From: Gammaproteobacteria bacterium
Lineage (GTDB): Bacteria > Pseudomonadota > Gammaproteobacteria > Steroidobacterales > Steroidobacteraceae
Direction: 5' to 3'
DNA: 48,495 bases
Assembly: GCA_028293765.1 (NCBI GenBank)
Contig: JAQGOG010000211.1
Span: 1-48,495 of the forward strand
Shown: positions 1 through 8,073 of the stretch, in pieces
How positions within the stretch are numbered: position 1 is the stretch's first letter
How the letters are laid out: each line of letters starts with the position of its first letter
The notes under the pieces: model-generated
Told to the model about the DNA's origin: nothing
What the model saw: the letters and a program-made list of their open reading frames with translations, nothing else
Database searches by the model: none
Made by a program: the position numbers and the translations under genes

Positions 1-2
1 CG

Positions 3-125
3 GCACCGGTGCCTCGTGCCGCGCCGCCCCCACCGCCACCGCCGCCGCAGCAGCATGCGCCCCCGCCCCGGGACGAACGCACCCCTCCGCGTGGCAATCT
101 AAACCGTCAGGAGCGGCCGAACTGA
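3..125 (+). CDS. C-terminal end of a proline-rich protein (partial)
   Basis: The window opens inside a reading frame that runs 40 codons to a TGA. It encodes a run of eight prolines followed by a Gln-Gln-His segment and a basic, proline- and arginine-rich tail. Tails like this are common at the end of FecR/DUF6600-type envelope proteins of proteobacteria, but too little is visible to assign a family. Codons are GC-rich at third positions, like the neighbours. The 5' part lies outside the window. Confidence 0.4.
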   Translation, partial: APVPRAAPPPPPPPPQQHAPPPRDERTPPRGNLNRQERPN

Positions 126-523
126 GACCGGCGCGGTCGGAGACCGTAGTTCTTCGCGTGGTGCATGCGAGTGATGCGCATGCGTCCCCACGCGCGTGAT
201 GTCCTACTGAAACTACAAGCTCTTCTATTCCGCCACACCCTCGCAGCTGCAGTTGAATCGCGCGCTTTTCCCCGCCGGGGGCTGACATCGCGCTGTTGGA
301 CGTCGATTCTCTCAACCGCGAATTCACCATTCCGACCGCGGCAGTTAGTTTCGCGAGCACGGGCGCAGGCGAGACCGCTGAGTTTCTGTACGAACGCGCA
401 ATCTAACGAGGCAGACTCGGGCGGTACGCCGTGTAATTCTGAGCGCCATTGAAGCCCCGGCGCCTCGTGCGGTGTATTGAAAGTTGTCCACGCTGTAGAC
501 TGTTCTCATCTTCCGGATACCTC
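126..523. other. 398-bp stretch without an intact gene
   Basis: No convincing intact gene is seen between the proline-rich gene and the Uma2 gene. An open plus-strand frame at 165-452 has an arginine/serine-rich, low-complexity translation and looks like a chance frame. Other frames contain short protein-like pieces, listed separately as a possible relic at 199-406. No tRNA, terminator or repeat was recognised. Confidence 0.5.
199..406 (+). pseudogene. possible frameshifted relic of a small gene
   Basis: An ATG at 199 opens a frame with an in-frame TGA at 208, then a protein-like stretch (begins NYKLFYSATPSQLQLN) to a TGA at 283. A +1 shift continues smoothly into a second protein-like stretch (ADIALLDVDSLNREF and onward, ending ...EFLYERAI) that stops at 406. 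Joined, the pieces read as about 68 plausible codons interrupted by one stop and one frameshift. The original family was not recognised. It could be a coincidence of a GC-rich sequence, so confidence is low. Confidence 0.3.
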
Positions 524-1102
524 ATGAACAGTGTCATGCAAGAAGACGATGTCTCGCGCCGCCGGATTACGGTCGACGACTATTACCGAATGGCGGAAGT
601 CGGTCTGTTGGCGCGGGATGCGCGCGTCGAGCTGATCGACGGAGAGATCGTAGACATGGCACCGATAGGAAGTCGGCATGGTGGCACCGAAACCCAGCTC
701 ATGGAGCTATTGTCAGAAACGGTCGGTTCCAGAGCGCTGGTTCGCGAGCAACAGCCTCTGAGGCTGGGTGACTGTTCGGAGCCGCAACCCGATGTATGCG
801 TGGTCAAGCGGCGGCAGGATTACTACAAAGGAGCGCATCCCACGCCGGAGGATACCTTGCTCATCGTCGAAATCTGTGAGACCTCTCTGAGTCGCGACTT
901 ACGCCGCAAAATACCCCTGTACGCGCGCCACGACATCCCGGAGGTCTGGATTGTCGATCTCAAAGGCGCACAGATACACTTTTTCCGTTCGCCTGACGCA
1001 GGAGCCTACACGCAGGTTTCCGCGGACGAGGCGCCGGGCGTGGTAAGCCTTACGATGCTGCCGGATGCGGCGATTGATTTGTCCGCTGTTTTCGGCACTT
1101 GA
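524..1102 (+). CDS. Uma2 family (DUF820) restriction-endonuclease-fold protein
   Basis: This 192-residue protein carries the Uma2/DUF820 pattern. An ELIDGEI motif sits near residue 40, a QPDVCVV strand follows in the middle, and a strand beginning LLIVEIC leads through a Lys-containing helix to an IPEVWIVD strand. This is the PD-(D/E)XK nuclease-like core, with acidic residues in the ELIDGE, QPD and VEI elements and a conserved Lys after them. Family members are mostly uncharacterised and are abundant in cyanobacteria and scattered elsewhere, often in mobile or repeated copies. The ATG at 524 was chosen because the preceding 25 codons of the open frame do not look like protein. ATG 536 is an alternative and neither has a strong ribosome site. 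It appears monocistronic and lies next to decayed DNA, which fits a mobile history. Confidence 0.8.
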   Translation: MNSVMQEDDVSRRRITVDDYYRMAEVGLLARDARVELIDGEIVDMAPIGSRHGGTETQLMELLSETVGSRALVREQQPLRLGDCSEPQPDVCVVKRRQDYYKGAHPTPEDTLLIVEICETSLSRDLRRKIPLYARHDIPEVWIVDLKGAQIHFFRSPDAGAYTQVSADEAPGVVSLTMLPDAAIDLSAVFGT

Positions 1103-1224
1103 TGTTGCTGTCGGAACCGCCGCGGGGGAAGAGCGTCCGGGCCTTATGTAAGCGCTAGTCCTGGCTGTGCCGCGTGCATGAGCCGGCGTGGCGCTTCCCT
1201 AGGCATTGGGATACCTTGTGCTTC

Positions 1225-2613
1225 ATGAGCACAAAGCACAATCTGATTGCTCCCCGCACGACGGGGGAGTGGCAGGCGGCGGATTCTCAGCACTACCTGC
1301 ATCCGTTTACCGATTTCAAGCAGCTCGCGGCGCAAGGCTCGCGCATCATCACGAGCGCTGACGGTGTGTATCTTCGCGACTCCGAAGGACACCGTATCCT
1401 GGACGGCATGGCCGGACTGTGGTGTGTGAATCTCGGCTACGGGCGGCGGGAGCTGGCGGAAGCTGCCTACAACCAGATGCTGGAGCTGCCGTATTACAAC
1501 AGCTTCTTCAAGAGTGCCCATCCGCCGGCGATCGAGCTCGCGAGTTTGCTCGCCGAAGTGACTCCGCCGCAATTCAGCCGTGTGTTCTATGCCGGCTCGG
1601 GTTCCGAAGCCAACGACACGATCGTGCGGATGGTGCGCCGTTATTGGGATCTGTGCGGCGAGCCCGGGCGCCACACCATCATCAGTCGTGAGAATGCCTA
1701 TCACGGCAGTACGATGGCGGCGGCGAGTCTCGGCGGCATGCGCCCGATGCACGAGCAGGGCGGCCTGCCGATTCCTGGAATAGTCCACATCGAGCAGCCG
1801 TATTGGTACGAGAACGCTGGCGACCTTGCGCCCGAAGAATATGGGATCAAGGCGGCCCGCCGCCTGGCGGAGAAGATCGAGGAGCTCGGACCGAAGAACG
1901 TCGCCGCCTTCATCGGCGAACCGGTGCAGGGAGCCGGCGGCGTGATCGTTCCGCCGCCGACCTACTGGCCCGAGATCCAGCGCATCTGCGACCACTATGG
2001 AATTCTGTTGATCGCGGATGAGGTGATCTGCGGCTTCGGGCGCCTCGGGTCCTGGTTCGGCAGCCAACATTTCGGATTCCGCCCTGACATCATGACCCTG
2101 GCCAAGGGCATCACGTCGGGCTACCAGCCGCTGGGCGCCGTCATGGTCGGCGATCGTATGGCGGAAGTGCTGATCGAGAAGGGTGGCGAATTCCACCACG
2201 GTTATACCTATTCCGGGCATCCGGTAGCGTGCGCGGTCGCCATCCGCAATATCCGCATCCTGCGGGATGAAGGGATCGTCGAGCGCGTACGGACCGACAC
2301 AGGTCCTTACCTGCAACAGCGCTGGCGCGAGCTCGCCGAACATCCCCTGGTCGGGGAGGCGCGCGGAATCGGCTTTATCGGTGCGCTCGAGCTCGTGGCG
2401 GACAAGGCGACGCGGCGGTTCTTCCCTAAGCGCGGCGATGTGGGAACGATATGCCGTGATCACTGCTTTGCGAACGGGCTCGTCATGCGCGCCGTGCGCG
2501 ACACGATGATCATTTCGCCGCCTCTGATCATGGAGCGCGCGCACATCGATGAGCTGATCGAGAAGGCCTGGCGCTGCCTCGATCTCACCGCACGCGATCT
2601 CACCAACGCATAA
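1225..2613 (+). CDS. class III PLP-dependent aminotransferase (omega-amino acid/diamine type)
   Basis: This 462-residue protein has the full-length class III (ornithine/omega-aminotransferase) architecture. The cofactor-binding Asp is D265 in DEVICGFGR, and the Schiff-base Lys is K294 in LAKGITSGYQPLGAV. Also visible are GSGSEANDT for phosphate binding and the active-site HGYTYSGHP segment. The overall pattern resembles putrescine-pyruvate and beta-alanine/omega-amino acid transaminases such as SpuC, which move an amino group from a terminal amine to pyruvate or 2-oxoglutarate. Substrate cannot be fixed from sequence alone. The ATG at 1225 gives the expected family N-terminus; an upstream ATG at 1174 adds 17 untypical residues. 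It is followed 43 bp downstream by the DUF2339 gene, but no functional link is evident. Confidence 0.88.
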   Translation: MSTKHNLIAPRTTGEWQAADSQHYLHPFTDFKQLAAQGSRIITSADGVYLRDSEGHRILDGMAGLWCVNLGYGRRELAEAAYNQMLELPYYNSFFKSAHPPAIELASLLAEVTPPQFSRVFYAGSGSEANDTIVRMVRRYWDLCGEPGRHTIISRENAYHGSTMAAASLGGMRPMHEQGGLPIPGIVHIEQPYWYENAGDLAPEEYGIKAARRLAEKIEELGPKNVAAFIGEPVQGAGGVIVPPPTYWPEIQRICDHYGILLIADEVICGFGRLGSWFGSQHFGFRPDIMTLAKGITSGYQPLGAVMVGDRMAEVLIEKGGEFHHGYTYSGHPVACAVAIRNIRILRDEGIVERVRTDTGPYLQQRWRELAEHPLVGEARGIGFIGALELVADKATRRFFPKRGDVGTICRDHCFANGLVMRAVRDTMIISPPLIMERAHIDELIEKAWRCLDLTARDLTNA

Positions 2614-2656
2614 CAGCGGCCGCCGTCGTCGGCGTCTGGCGGGTAGGGTAGGGGCG

Positions 2657-5428
2657 ATGCACGTCGTGCTGGCAATCGTCGGGGCAATTCTCGGCTTTTC
2701 GCTCGACAGCGGCTCGCGAGGGATGTTCGCCGCGGTGCTAGGCGGGTTTGCTGGCTATGCGCTGGCGGAGTTGCAACTCCTGCGAACCCGCTTTACGGCG
2801 CTGAAGCGGGAATTGGCGGATCTGCAGGCATCCGTGGCCCGGCAGCGGGACGAGGAGCAGGCCAGACAAACAGCGGAATCACTGCGTGCATCCGCGGCAG
2901 CGCCGACGTCCCCAATAGGGGGCTCGGTGGCGCGGGAGTCAGGCGTGGCGCCAGAAATGACGTCGGGAATGACGCCAAGGGTGGCTTCCGGAGCGGCGTC
3001 TGCAAAGGAGCCTGCCTCAGGCAGTCCGCCGGGATCAAACGCGGCGCCCGCATCAGCTTGGGGAGCTGCAACCGCTGCATCAGCGGCGGCGCCCTCGGAG
3101 TCGCCGATTCTTCGCGTAATCCGTGAGTACTTCACGGGCGGAAACACGCTCGTCCGCGTCGGTGTTCTCATTCTCTTCTTTGGTGTGGCATTCCTGCTTC
3201 GGTACATCGCCGAACACTCGCACGTCCCGATTCAATTCCGCCTGGCCGGTGTTGCCTGTGGTGGAATCGCGTTGCTCGTTCTGGGTTGGGCTTTGCGTAA
3301 GAGGCGCTCCGGCTACGCGCTAGCGTTGCAGGGCGGCGGAGCGGGCATCCTCTATCTGACCGTCTTCGCGGCCCTTCGCTTCTATTCACTGCTTCCGCCC
3401 ACGACGTCTTTCGCGCTGCTCGTACTGCTAGCCGCGTTCACCGCGGCGCTGGCGGTGTTGCAAAACTCCCAGGCGTTTGCCCTGTTGGCCGTGATAGGCG
3501 GCTTTCTCGCGCCGATCCTTGCCTCGACGGGTGACGGCAGCCACGTCGTCCTTTTCAGCTATTACGCGGTGCTGAACGCGAGCATCCTGGCCATCGCCTG
3601 GTACAAGGCGTGGCGCCCTCTGAACCTCGCGGGTTTTGTATTCACGTTCGTCGTCGGGGCGGCGTGGGGCGCGTTGCGCTATCACCAGGAGCTGTTTGCC
3701 AGCACCGAGCCATTTCTGGTGCTGTTCTTCCTGTTCTATCTCGCCATCGCGATTCTTTTCTCGCTGCGGCAGCCGCCCGAGCTGCGCGGCTATGTTGACG
3801 GAACTCTAATCTTCGGTACGCCCATCGCAGCGTTCGGCTATCAATCCGAGATGCTCCACGACAAACCCATCGGGCTGGCGGGAAGCGCCGTTGTCGTCGG
3901 TGTGTTTTATTTCGCACTCGCGTGGGTGCTGCATCGTCGCCAACGCACCTCGCAACGTCTTCTGGTCGAGGCGTTCATGGCCCTCGGCGTCATGTTTCTC
4001 ACCGTAGCCGTACCATTGGCGCTCGATGGTCGCAGTAGCGGGGCGACATGGGCGCTCGAGGGAGCAGCCCTCGTCTGGATCGGGTGCCGGCAAGATCGTG
4101 TTCTCTCACGAGTGTTCGGTGCGCTTCTGCAGATCGCCGGCGGTATTGCTTTGTGGGGCGGTATCGATCTGCCCTACGGCGCCGTCCCCGTGCTCAACGG
4201 CTTCTATCTGGCGGGTGCGATGGTAGGCATCGCGTCAGTCTTCTCTGCCGCGAGCTTGCAGAAATATGCCGGGCAGCTGCAGGCTTTCGAAGCGATTTTT
4301 CCCCCTATCCTGTTCTTTCTGGGGCTGTTGTGGTGGCTGTTCAGTGGCTTCGCCGAAATTCATCGGCATGCGCCGCACCTGTACGAGACGTCTGTCGCGC
4401 TGGTGTTTGTCACTGCGACCGCTCTCGCGTGCAGCGAGCTGTGCCGCCGCACCGCGTTGCACCTTGCGCGACTGCCAGCATTGTGGCTATTGCCTGCGCT
4501 GGCGCTATTCGCAATGGCGGCGGTCGTCAAGGGGGAGCCTCCATTTTCCGAAGGAGGCTGGCTGGCGTGGCCTATCGCCTTCGCCGGCTTTTACGTCATC
4601 TGCCGCCGACACGAAGGTCCACCCCGTGGATGGCGTGCGAACTCATTGCACATCGCAGCAGCTTGGCTGCTCATCGCTCTCGTGACGTGGGAGGTGGCGT
4701 GGGCCATTGACCAAAGTGTTCGAGGCTCGTGGCCCGCAATAGGCTGGATGTTGGTGCCGGCGATCGTCCTGTTCGCGCTCCCTCGCCTGGCGGAGCGAAT
4801 CCCGTGGCCGGTACAGGCTCACCGCGAAGCCTATGTCGTGTTCGCCGGTAGCGGGTTTGCTGCGTATCTCGCGCTGTGGAGCCTCGTGACGAATGTGTCC
4901 CTCCCGGGCGATCCGTACCCTTTGCCTTACGCGCCGCTCCTCAACCCGCTCGATCTGGCCGAACTCCTGGTGCTGCTGGTGTTGGGTCGATTCTGGCTGC
5001 ACTTGAAGACCGCGCGCTACCCATCCAGCGCCGAAGTGAAAGACGCCCCCGTAGTCGCTGGTCTCGCGGCACTGGCCTTCATCTGGCTCAATGCCGCCTT
5101 GCTCAGGACGCTGCATCACTGGGCCGGCGTACCCTTCGAGCTCGAGCCGCTGCTCAGCTCGACCCTCGTCCAGACCGCGTTGACCATCTTCTGGACCCTG
5201 TTGGCGCTGGCGACGATGCTGGGCGCCACGCGACGCGCTAACCGCGTCGTGTGGCTCACCGGCGCGACGTTGCTGGCCGTCGCGATTGTGAAATTGTTTG
5301 TTGTCGACCTTTCGCGCGTCGGTACCGTCGAACGAATCGTGTCATTCGTAGGCGTGGGACTGCTTACGCTCGTGATCGGTTACTTCTCGCCGTTGCCCCC
5401 GGCTGCCACGACGCATCGAACGGCGTAG
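2657..5428 (+). CDS. DUF2339 family large integral membrane protein
   Basis: This 923-residue protein has an N-terminal hydrophobic segment, a charged coiled-coil-like stretch (about residues 45-75) and a low-complexity Ala/Pro/Ser linker. A very long series of hydrophobic helices follows, probably more than twenty, to the C-terminus. The TGGNTLVRVGVLILFFGVAF and LQGGGAGILYLTVFAALRFY segments, and the following FLAPILASTGDGSHVV and AWYKAWRPLNL motifs, are hallmarks of DUF2339. The family is widespread in proteobacteria and bacteroidetes and has no established function; a role in envelope homeostasis is only speculation. An AGGGG ribosome site precedes the ATG. The last 65 bp overlap the 3' end of the opposing spermidine-synthase-like gene. 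Confidence 0.88.
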   Translation: MHVVLAIVGAILGFSLDSGSRGMFAAVLGGFAGYALAELQLLRTRFTALKRELADLQASVARQRDEEQARQTAESLRASAAAPTSPIGGSVARESGVAPEMTSGMTPRVASGAASAKEPASGSPPGSNAAPASAWGAATAASAAAPSESPILRVIREYFTGGNTLVRVGVLILFFGVAFLLRYIAEHSHVPIQFRLAGVACGGIALLVLGWALRKRRSGYALALQGGGAGILYLTVFAALRFYSLLPPTTSFALLVLLAAFTAALAVLQNSQAFALLAVIGGFLAPILASTGDGSHVVLFSYYAVLNASILAIAWYKAWRPLNLAGFVFTFVVGAAWGALRYHQELFASTEPFLVLFFLFYLAIAILFSLRQPPELRGYVDGTLIFGTPIAAFGYQSEMLHDKPIGLAGSAVVVGVFYFALAWVLHRRQRTSQRLLVEAFMALGVMFLTVAVPLALDGRSSGATWALEGAALVWIGCRQDRVLSRVFGALLQIAGGIALWGGIDLPYGAVPVLNGFYLAGAMVGIASVFSAASLQKYAGQLQAFEAIFPPILFFLGLLWWLFSGFAEIHRHAPHLYETSVALVFVTATALACSELCRRTALHLARLPALWLLPALALFAMAAVVKGEPPFSEGGWLAWPIAFAGFYVICRRHEGPPRGWRANSLHIAAAWLLIALVTWEVAWAIDQSVRGSWPAIGWMLVPAIVLFALPRLAERIPWPVQAHREAYVVFAGSGFAAYLALWSLVTNVSLPGDPYPLPYAPLLNPLDLAELLVLLVLGRFWLHLKTARYPSSAEVKDAPVVAGLAALAFIWLNAALLRTLHHWAGVPFELEPLLSSTLVQTALTIFWTLLALATMLGATRRANRVVWLTGATLLAVAIVKLFVVDLSRVGTVERIVSFVGVGLLTLVIGYFSPLPPAATTHRTA

Positions 5429-7886
5429 CCACCGGTTCCTTCGCGCCCTGCGTGACAGTGTCCCGCATCCTCTTGAACACGGCGAACGCACAGCCGTACA
5501 GCACCAGCGCCACGATGACCGCGACATTGAAGCCCCATTCCAGGCCCATGAACACGCTGGCCAGGCCGCCTACGACCGTGAAGAGTCCATTCATTCCCCA
5601 GGCCCAGGCGATGGCGCCGCGGGGTTGATGCGCTATCGCCAGAATCCCCAGGGGGAACGGCATGCCCAGGAAGAAGCCCAGCGGAAAGATCATGAGTCCC
5701 GACACCAGGATCCGCCCGCCGAGCGGCAAGCTCAGCGCGATATGTGCGATGGAAGGGTAGAGCGCGACGAGAGCGAGACCGATCGCGATCACCGCGATGA
5801 ACGGCGTGGCCCAGCGGCGCTGGCTGCTGATTCCCAACTTCTCGGAAGCGGCGCTGCCGATACCCGCGCCGAGCAGCATCGTGAAGATGACCGTCGAGTA
5901 GGTATACAACGGGCTCCCGATGAGATGCATGAACTTCTGGATGAAGACCAGCTCGAGCGTGATGAAGCCCGCGCCGAGGCAGGAGAAGTAGGCGAGCAGG
6001 GGCAGGGCGGCGGCGCCTTCCTGCCGTCCTACCCTGGAGAACCTGAGCGGCACGAGGATGAACAGCAACGCGAACAGTGCGGACGCGCCGGCCGTCACAT
6101 ACAGGTGTGCCTGGTCCATCGGAATGCCGCGAATGAGGGATGCGTTCAACATGTACGCCGTCCCCGGATCCACGAAGTTCTTGGGATCCGGCTGCTGCGG
6201 CCGGATGTGCTTGCGGAATTCGGCAAAGTACGGGTTGTCGTCCGTGCGTGGCGTGAAGTCCACCGGCATGCGCTCCGCCAGATCCCGCGGAAAGTTGCCG
6301 GAGTAGAAATCAGCGGAGAGGAAGCTCTTGAGCGGGTCGAGCGGATTCTCCATGAGAACGAGCCGATCCTTCGCATCGACTTCCGGCGGCGCCAGATACG
6401 TGCTGAGCTGCGCGATCTCGCCGGCAGTCCACGGCTGCATCTTGATCAACAACGTCGGCAGGGTCAGCTCCGACGGCGAGAAAAACAACGCAACGTGCGA
6501 CTGGAAGTCGGTTCGGCCCATCCGCTTCCACGCGAGCGCTGCCGTCGAGATCATCCGCGGAAAGGCGTAATGATTGATGTGCAGGACGCCGTTCTCGGTC
6601 AGATGGGAGAAGTACTCCTGATACGCTTCGGCCGTCTGCAGATACACGGGGGACAGGGCACCACTGCCCTGCGCGATGCTCGAGCTCGTGTGATTGCTGT
6701 AGATCTGGATGATGTCGTACTTCCGATCCGTCTGGCGGAGGAAGCTGCGACCCTCGCCGGCGTGCGGGTGGACGGCCGGGTTACGGAAGATGTTGCCGAT
6801 GTAAGGCGAATAGGCGCCGGTGGCGAGCTCGACGACGGTCGGCACGAGCTCGACGGTGTCGACATACGCCGCCCCGTAAATGAGCGAGGCCTTCGTCTCC
6901 TGGCCGCCGGCACTGCCGATGATCAGGACGCTCTGCCTGCTATCGCGCTTGAGGTAGTGCGAGGCCAGTACGCCGATCTGCCAGAAGTTCTCGTTCACTC
7001 GCGAGCGGTCGCGATCCATGAGCTCGCGCAGCGCCTTCAGGTTGCCGTCGAATTTGTAGAAGTAGCTGGTCTGATTGCCGCCGTCGTACTGGACGGCCTT
7101 GCGGTCGCCGGCCTTGTGCCACGGCGTGGCGATGTCGGGGGTAAAGGTCTCATCGATAACATCGATTTTCGAGATGGGGTCCCAGCGGGTCAGCTCGTCT
7201 TTGCCCGACGCCACGGCCTTGATGATGCCGCGCTTATCGATGTGGTAACGGTAATCGATGTAATTGTGTCCTCGGACCACCGGCACGGCCGCGACGACGA
7301 TGGCCGCCAGCACGCAGACGCGGGAGGCGGCGCGGGACTCACTGAAGAGGGCGGCGGCGAGCAGGGCCAAAGCGGCAGCGCACACGATCAGGCCCCCCGG
7401 CCCGATCCGTGAGATGAACGGAATGACCAGCACCGTGCCCAGGCCCGCCCCGATCAAGTCCCAGAAATACAACTTTTGAATTTTCGCCGCGTATTTGGAA
7501 AAAATGGCGATGAGGATGTAGCCGGCGAGGAAAAAGGGCACGAGCAGGGCCAGATACAACGCGGCGAAGGCCGCCAGAACCGTGAGCGGCGCTTGAATGA
7601 TCCGCTGGTAGTCCAGGGCCAGGGAATTGATGATGGGCTGCAGTAATAGCGCCGCCGCCGCGAATCCGACGGCGCAGCCCACCAGCGCGCCCCGGATGTC
7701 GCGCTCGACGGGGATGGGCCGCAATGTGGCGTAAATGCCTGCCAGGCCAAAGGAAAATACCGCCAGCGAGAGCACGAAATACGACAGGTTGGGAGTGAGG
7801 GTGACGTCGAAGACGCGCGTCAGCATCAACTCCAGCACCAGGGTCGAAAGTGCTATCAGCAATACACCGAAAGAAAGTCTCCGCAT
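5364..7886 (-). CDS. membrane-fused spermidine synthase-like protein
   Basis: This 840-residue protein begins with about six to seven transmembrane helices (LSFGVLLIALSTLVLELMLT and following) and then carries a soluble Rossmann methyltransferase-like domain. That domain has a nucleotide-binding GSAGGQETKA loop and a VELVP acidic strand, as in aminopropyltransferases. The C-terminal third is again multi-spanning, with an FITLELVFIQKFMHLIGSP stretch typical of MFS-like 'spermidine synthase' fusions. The aminopropyltransferase gatekeeper residues are not clearly conserved, so it may not make polyamines; function is unknown. The ATG at 7886 was preferred over a GTG at 7901 because an AAGGGA ribosome site lies 6 nt upstream of the ATG. 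The 3' end overlaps the converging DUF2339 gene by 65 bp. Confidence 0.83.
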   Translation of the reverse strand: MRRLSFGVLLIALSTLVLELMLTRVFDVTLTPNLSYFVLSLAVFSFGLAGIYATLRPIPVERDIRGALVGCAVGFAAAALLLQPIINSLALDYQRIIQAPLTVLAAFAALYLALLVPFFLAGYILIAIFSKYAAKIQKLYFWDLIGAGLGTVLVIPFISRIGPGGLIVCAAALALLAAALFSESRAASRVCVLAAIVVAAVPVVRGHNYIDYRYHIDKRGIIKAVASGKDELTRWDPISKIDVIDETFTPDIATPWHKAGDRKAVQYDGGNQTSYFYKFDGNLKALRELMDRDRSRVNENFWQIGVLASHYLKRDSRQSVLIIGSAGGQETKASLIYGAAYVDTVELVPTVVELATGAYSPYIGNIFRNPAVHPHAGEGRSFLRQTDRKYDIIQIYSNHTSSSIAQGSGALSPVYLQTAEAYQEYFSHLTENGVLHINHYAFPRMISTAALAWKRMGRTDFQSHVALFFSPSELTLPTLLIKMQPWTAGEIAQLSTYLAPPEVDAKDRLVLMENPLDPLKSFLSADFYSGNFPRDLAERMPVDFTPRTDDNPYFAEFRKHIRPQQPDPKNFVDPGTAYMLNASLIRGIPMDQAHLYVTAGASALFALLFILVPLRFSRVGRQEGAAALPLLAYFSCLGAGFITLELVFIQKFMHLIGSPLYTYSTVIFTMLLGAGIGSAASEKLGISSQRRWATPFIAVIAIGLALVALYPSIAHIALSLPLGGRILVSGLMIFPLGFFLGMPFPLGILAIAHQPRGAIAWAWGMNGLFTVVGGLASVFMGLEWGFNVAVIVALVLYGCAFAVFKRMRDTVTQGAKEPVATPFDASWQPGATARSNRSRA

Positions 7887-8073
7887 TGGCGTTCCCTTCA
7901 CATAGCCTTGGTGCCCGATTGAGCAGCGCAGCTAAGAAGCATTTACTGGACCTGAGGCGTAGGCTGAGGTATCTGGAGCGTGCCTCCCCCCACGTATTGA
8001 GTCGTATGTCCCGACGTCTCGAGCACTCACGAGCCGCCTTTGACGGCAGGCCCCCCGGAGGCAAGCAAGCGGC

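Noticed and set aside
1144-2544. Long minus-strand frame (466 codons) opposite the class III aminotransferase
   Set aside because: The plus strand encodes a full, motif-complete enzyme; the antisense translation is His/Arg/Asp-rich, as expected for a high-GC shadow.
5625-7412. Long plus-strand frame (595 codons) opposite the spermidine-synthase-like gene
   Set aside because: The translation is charge-rich and repetitive with no fold-like pattern, while the minus strand has membrane helices and a nucleotide-binding motif.
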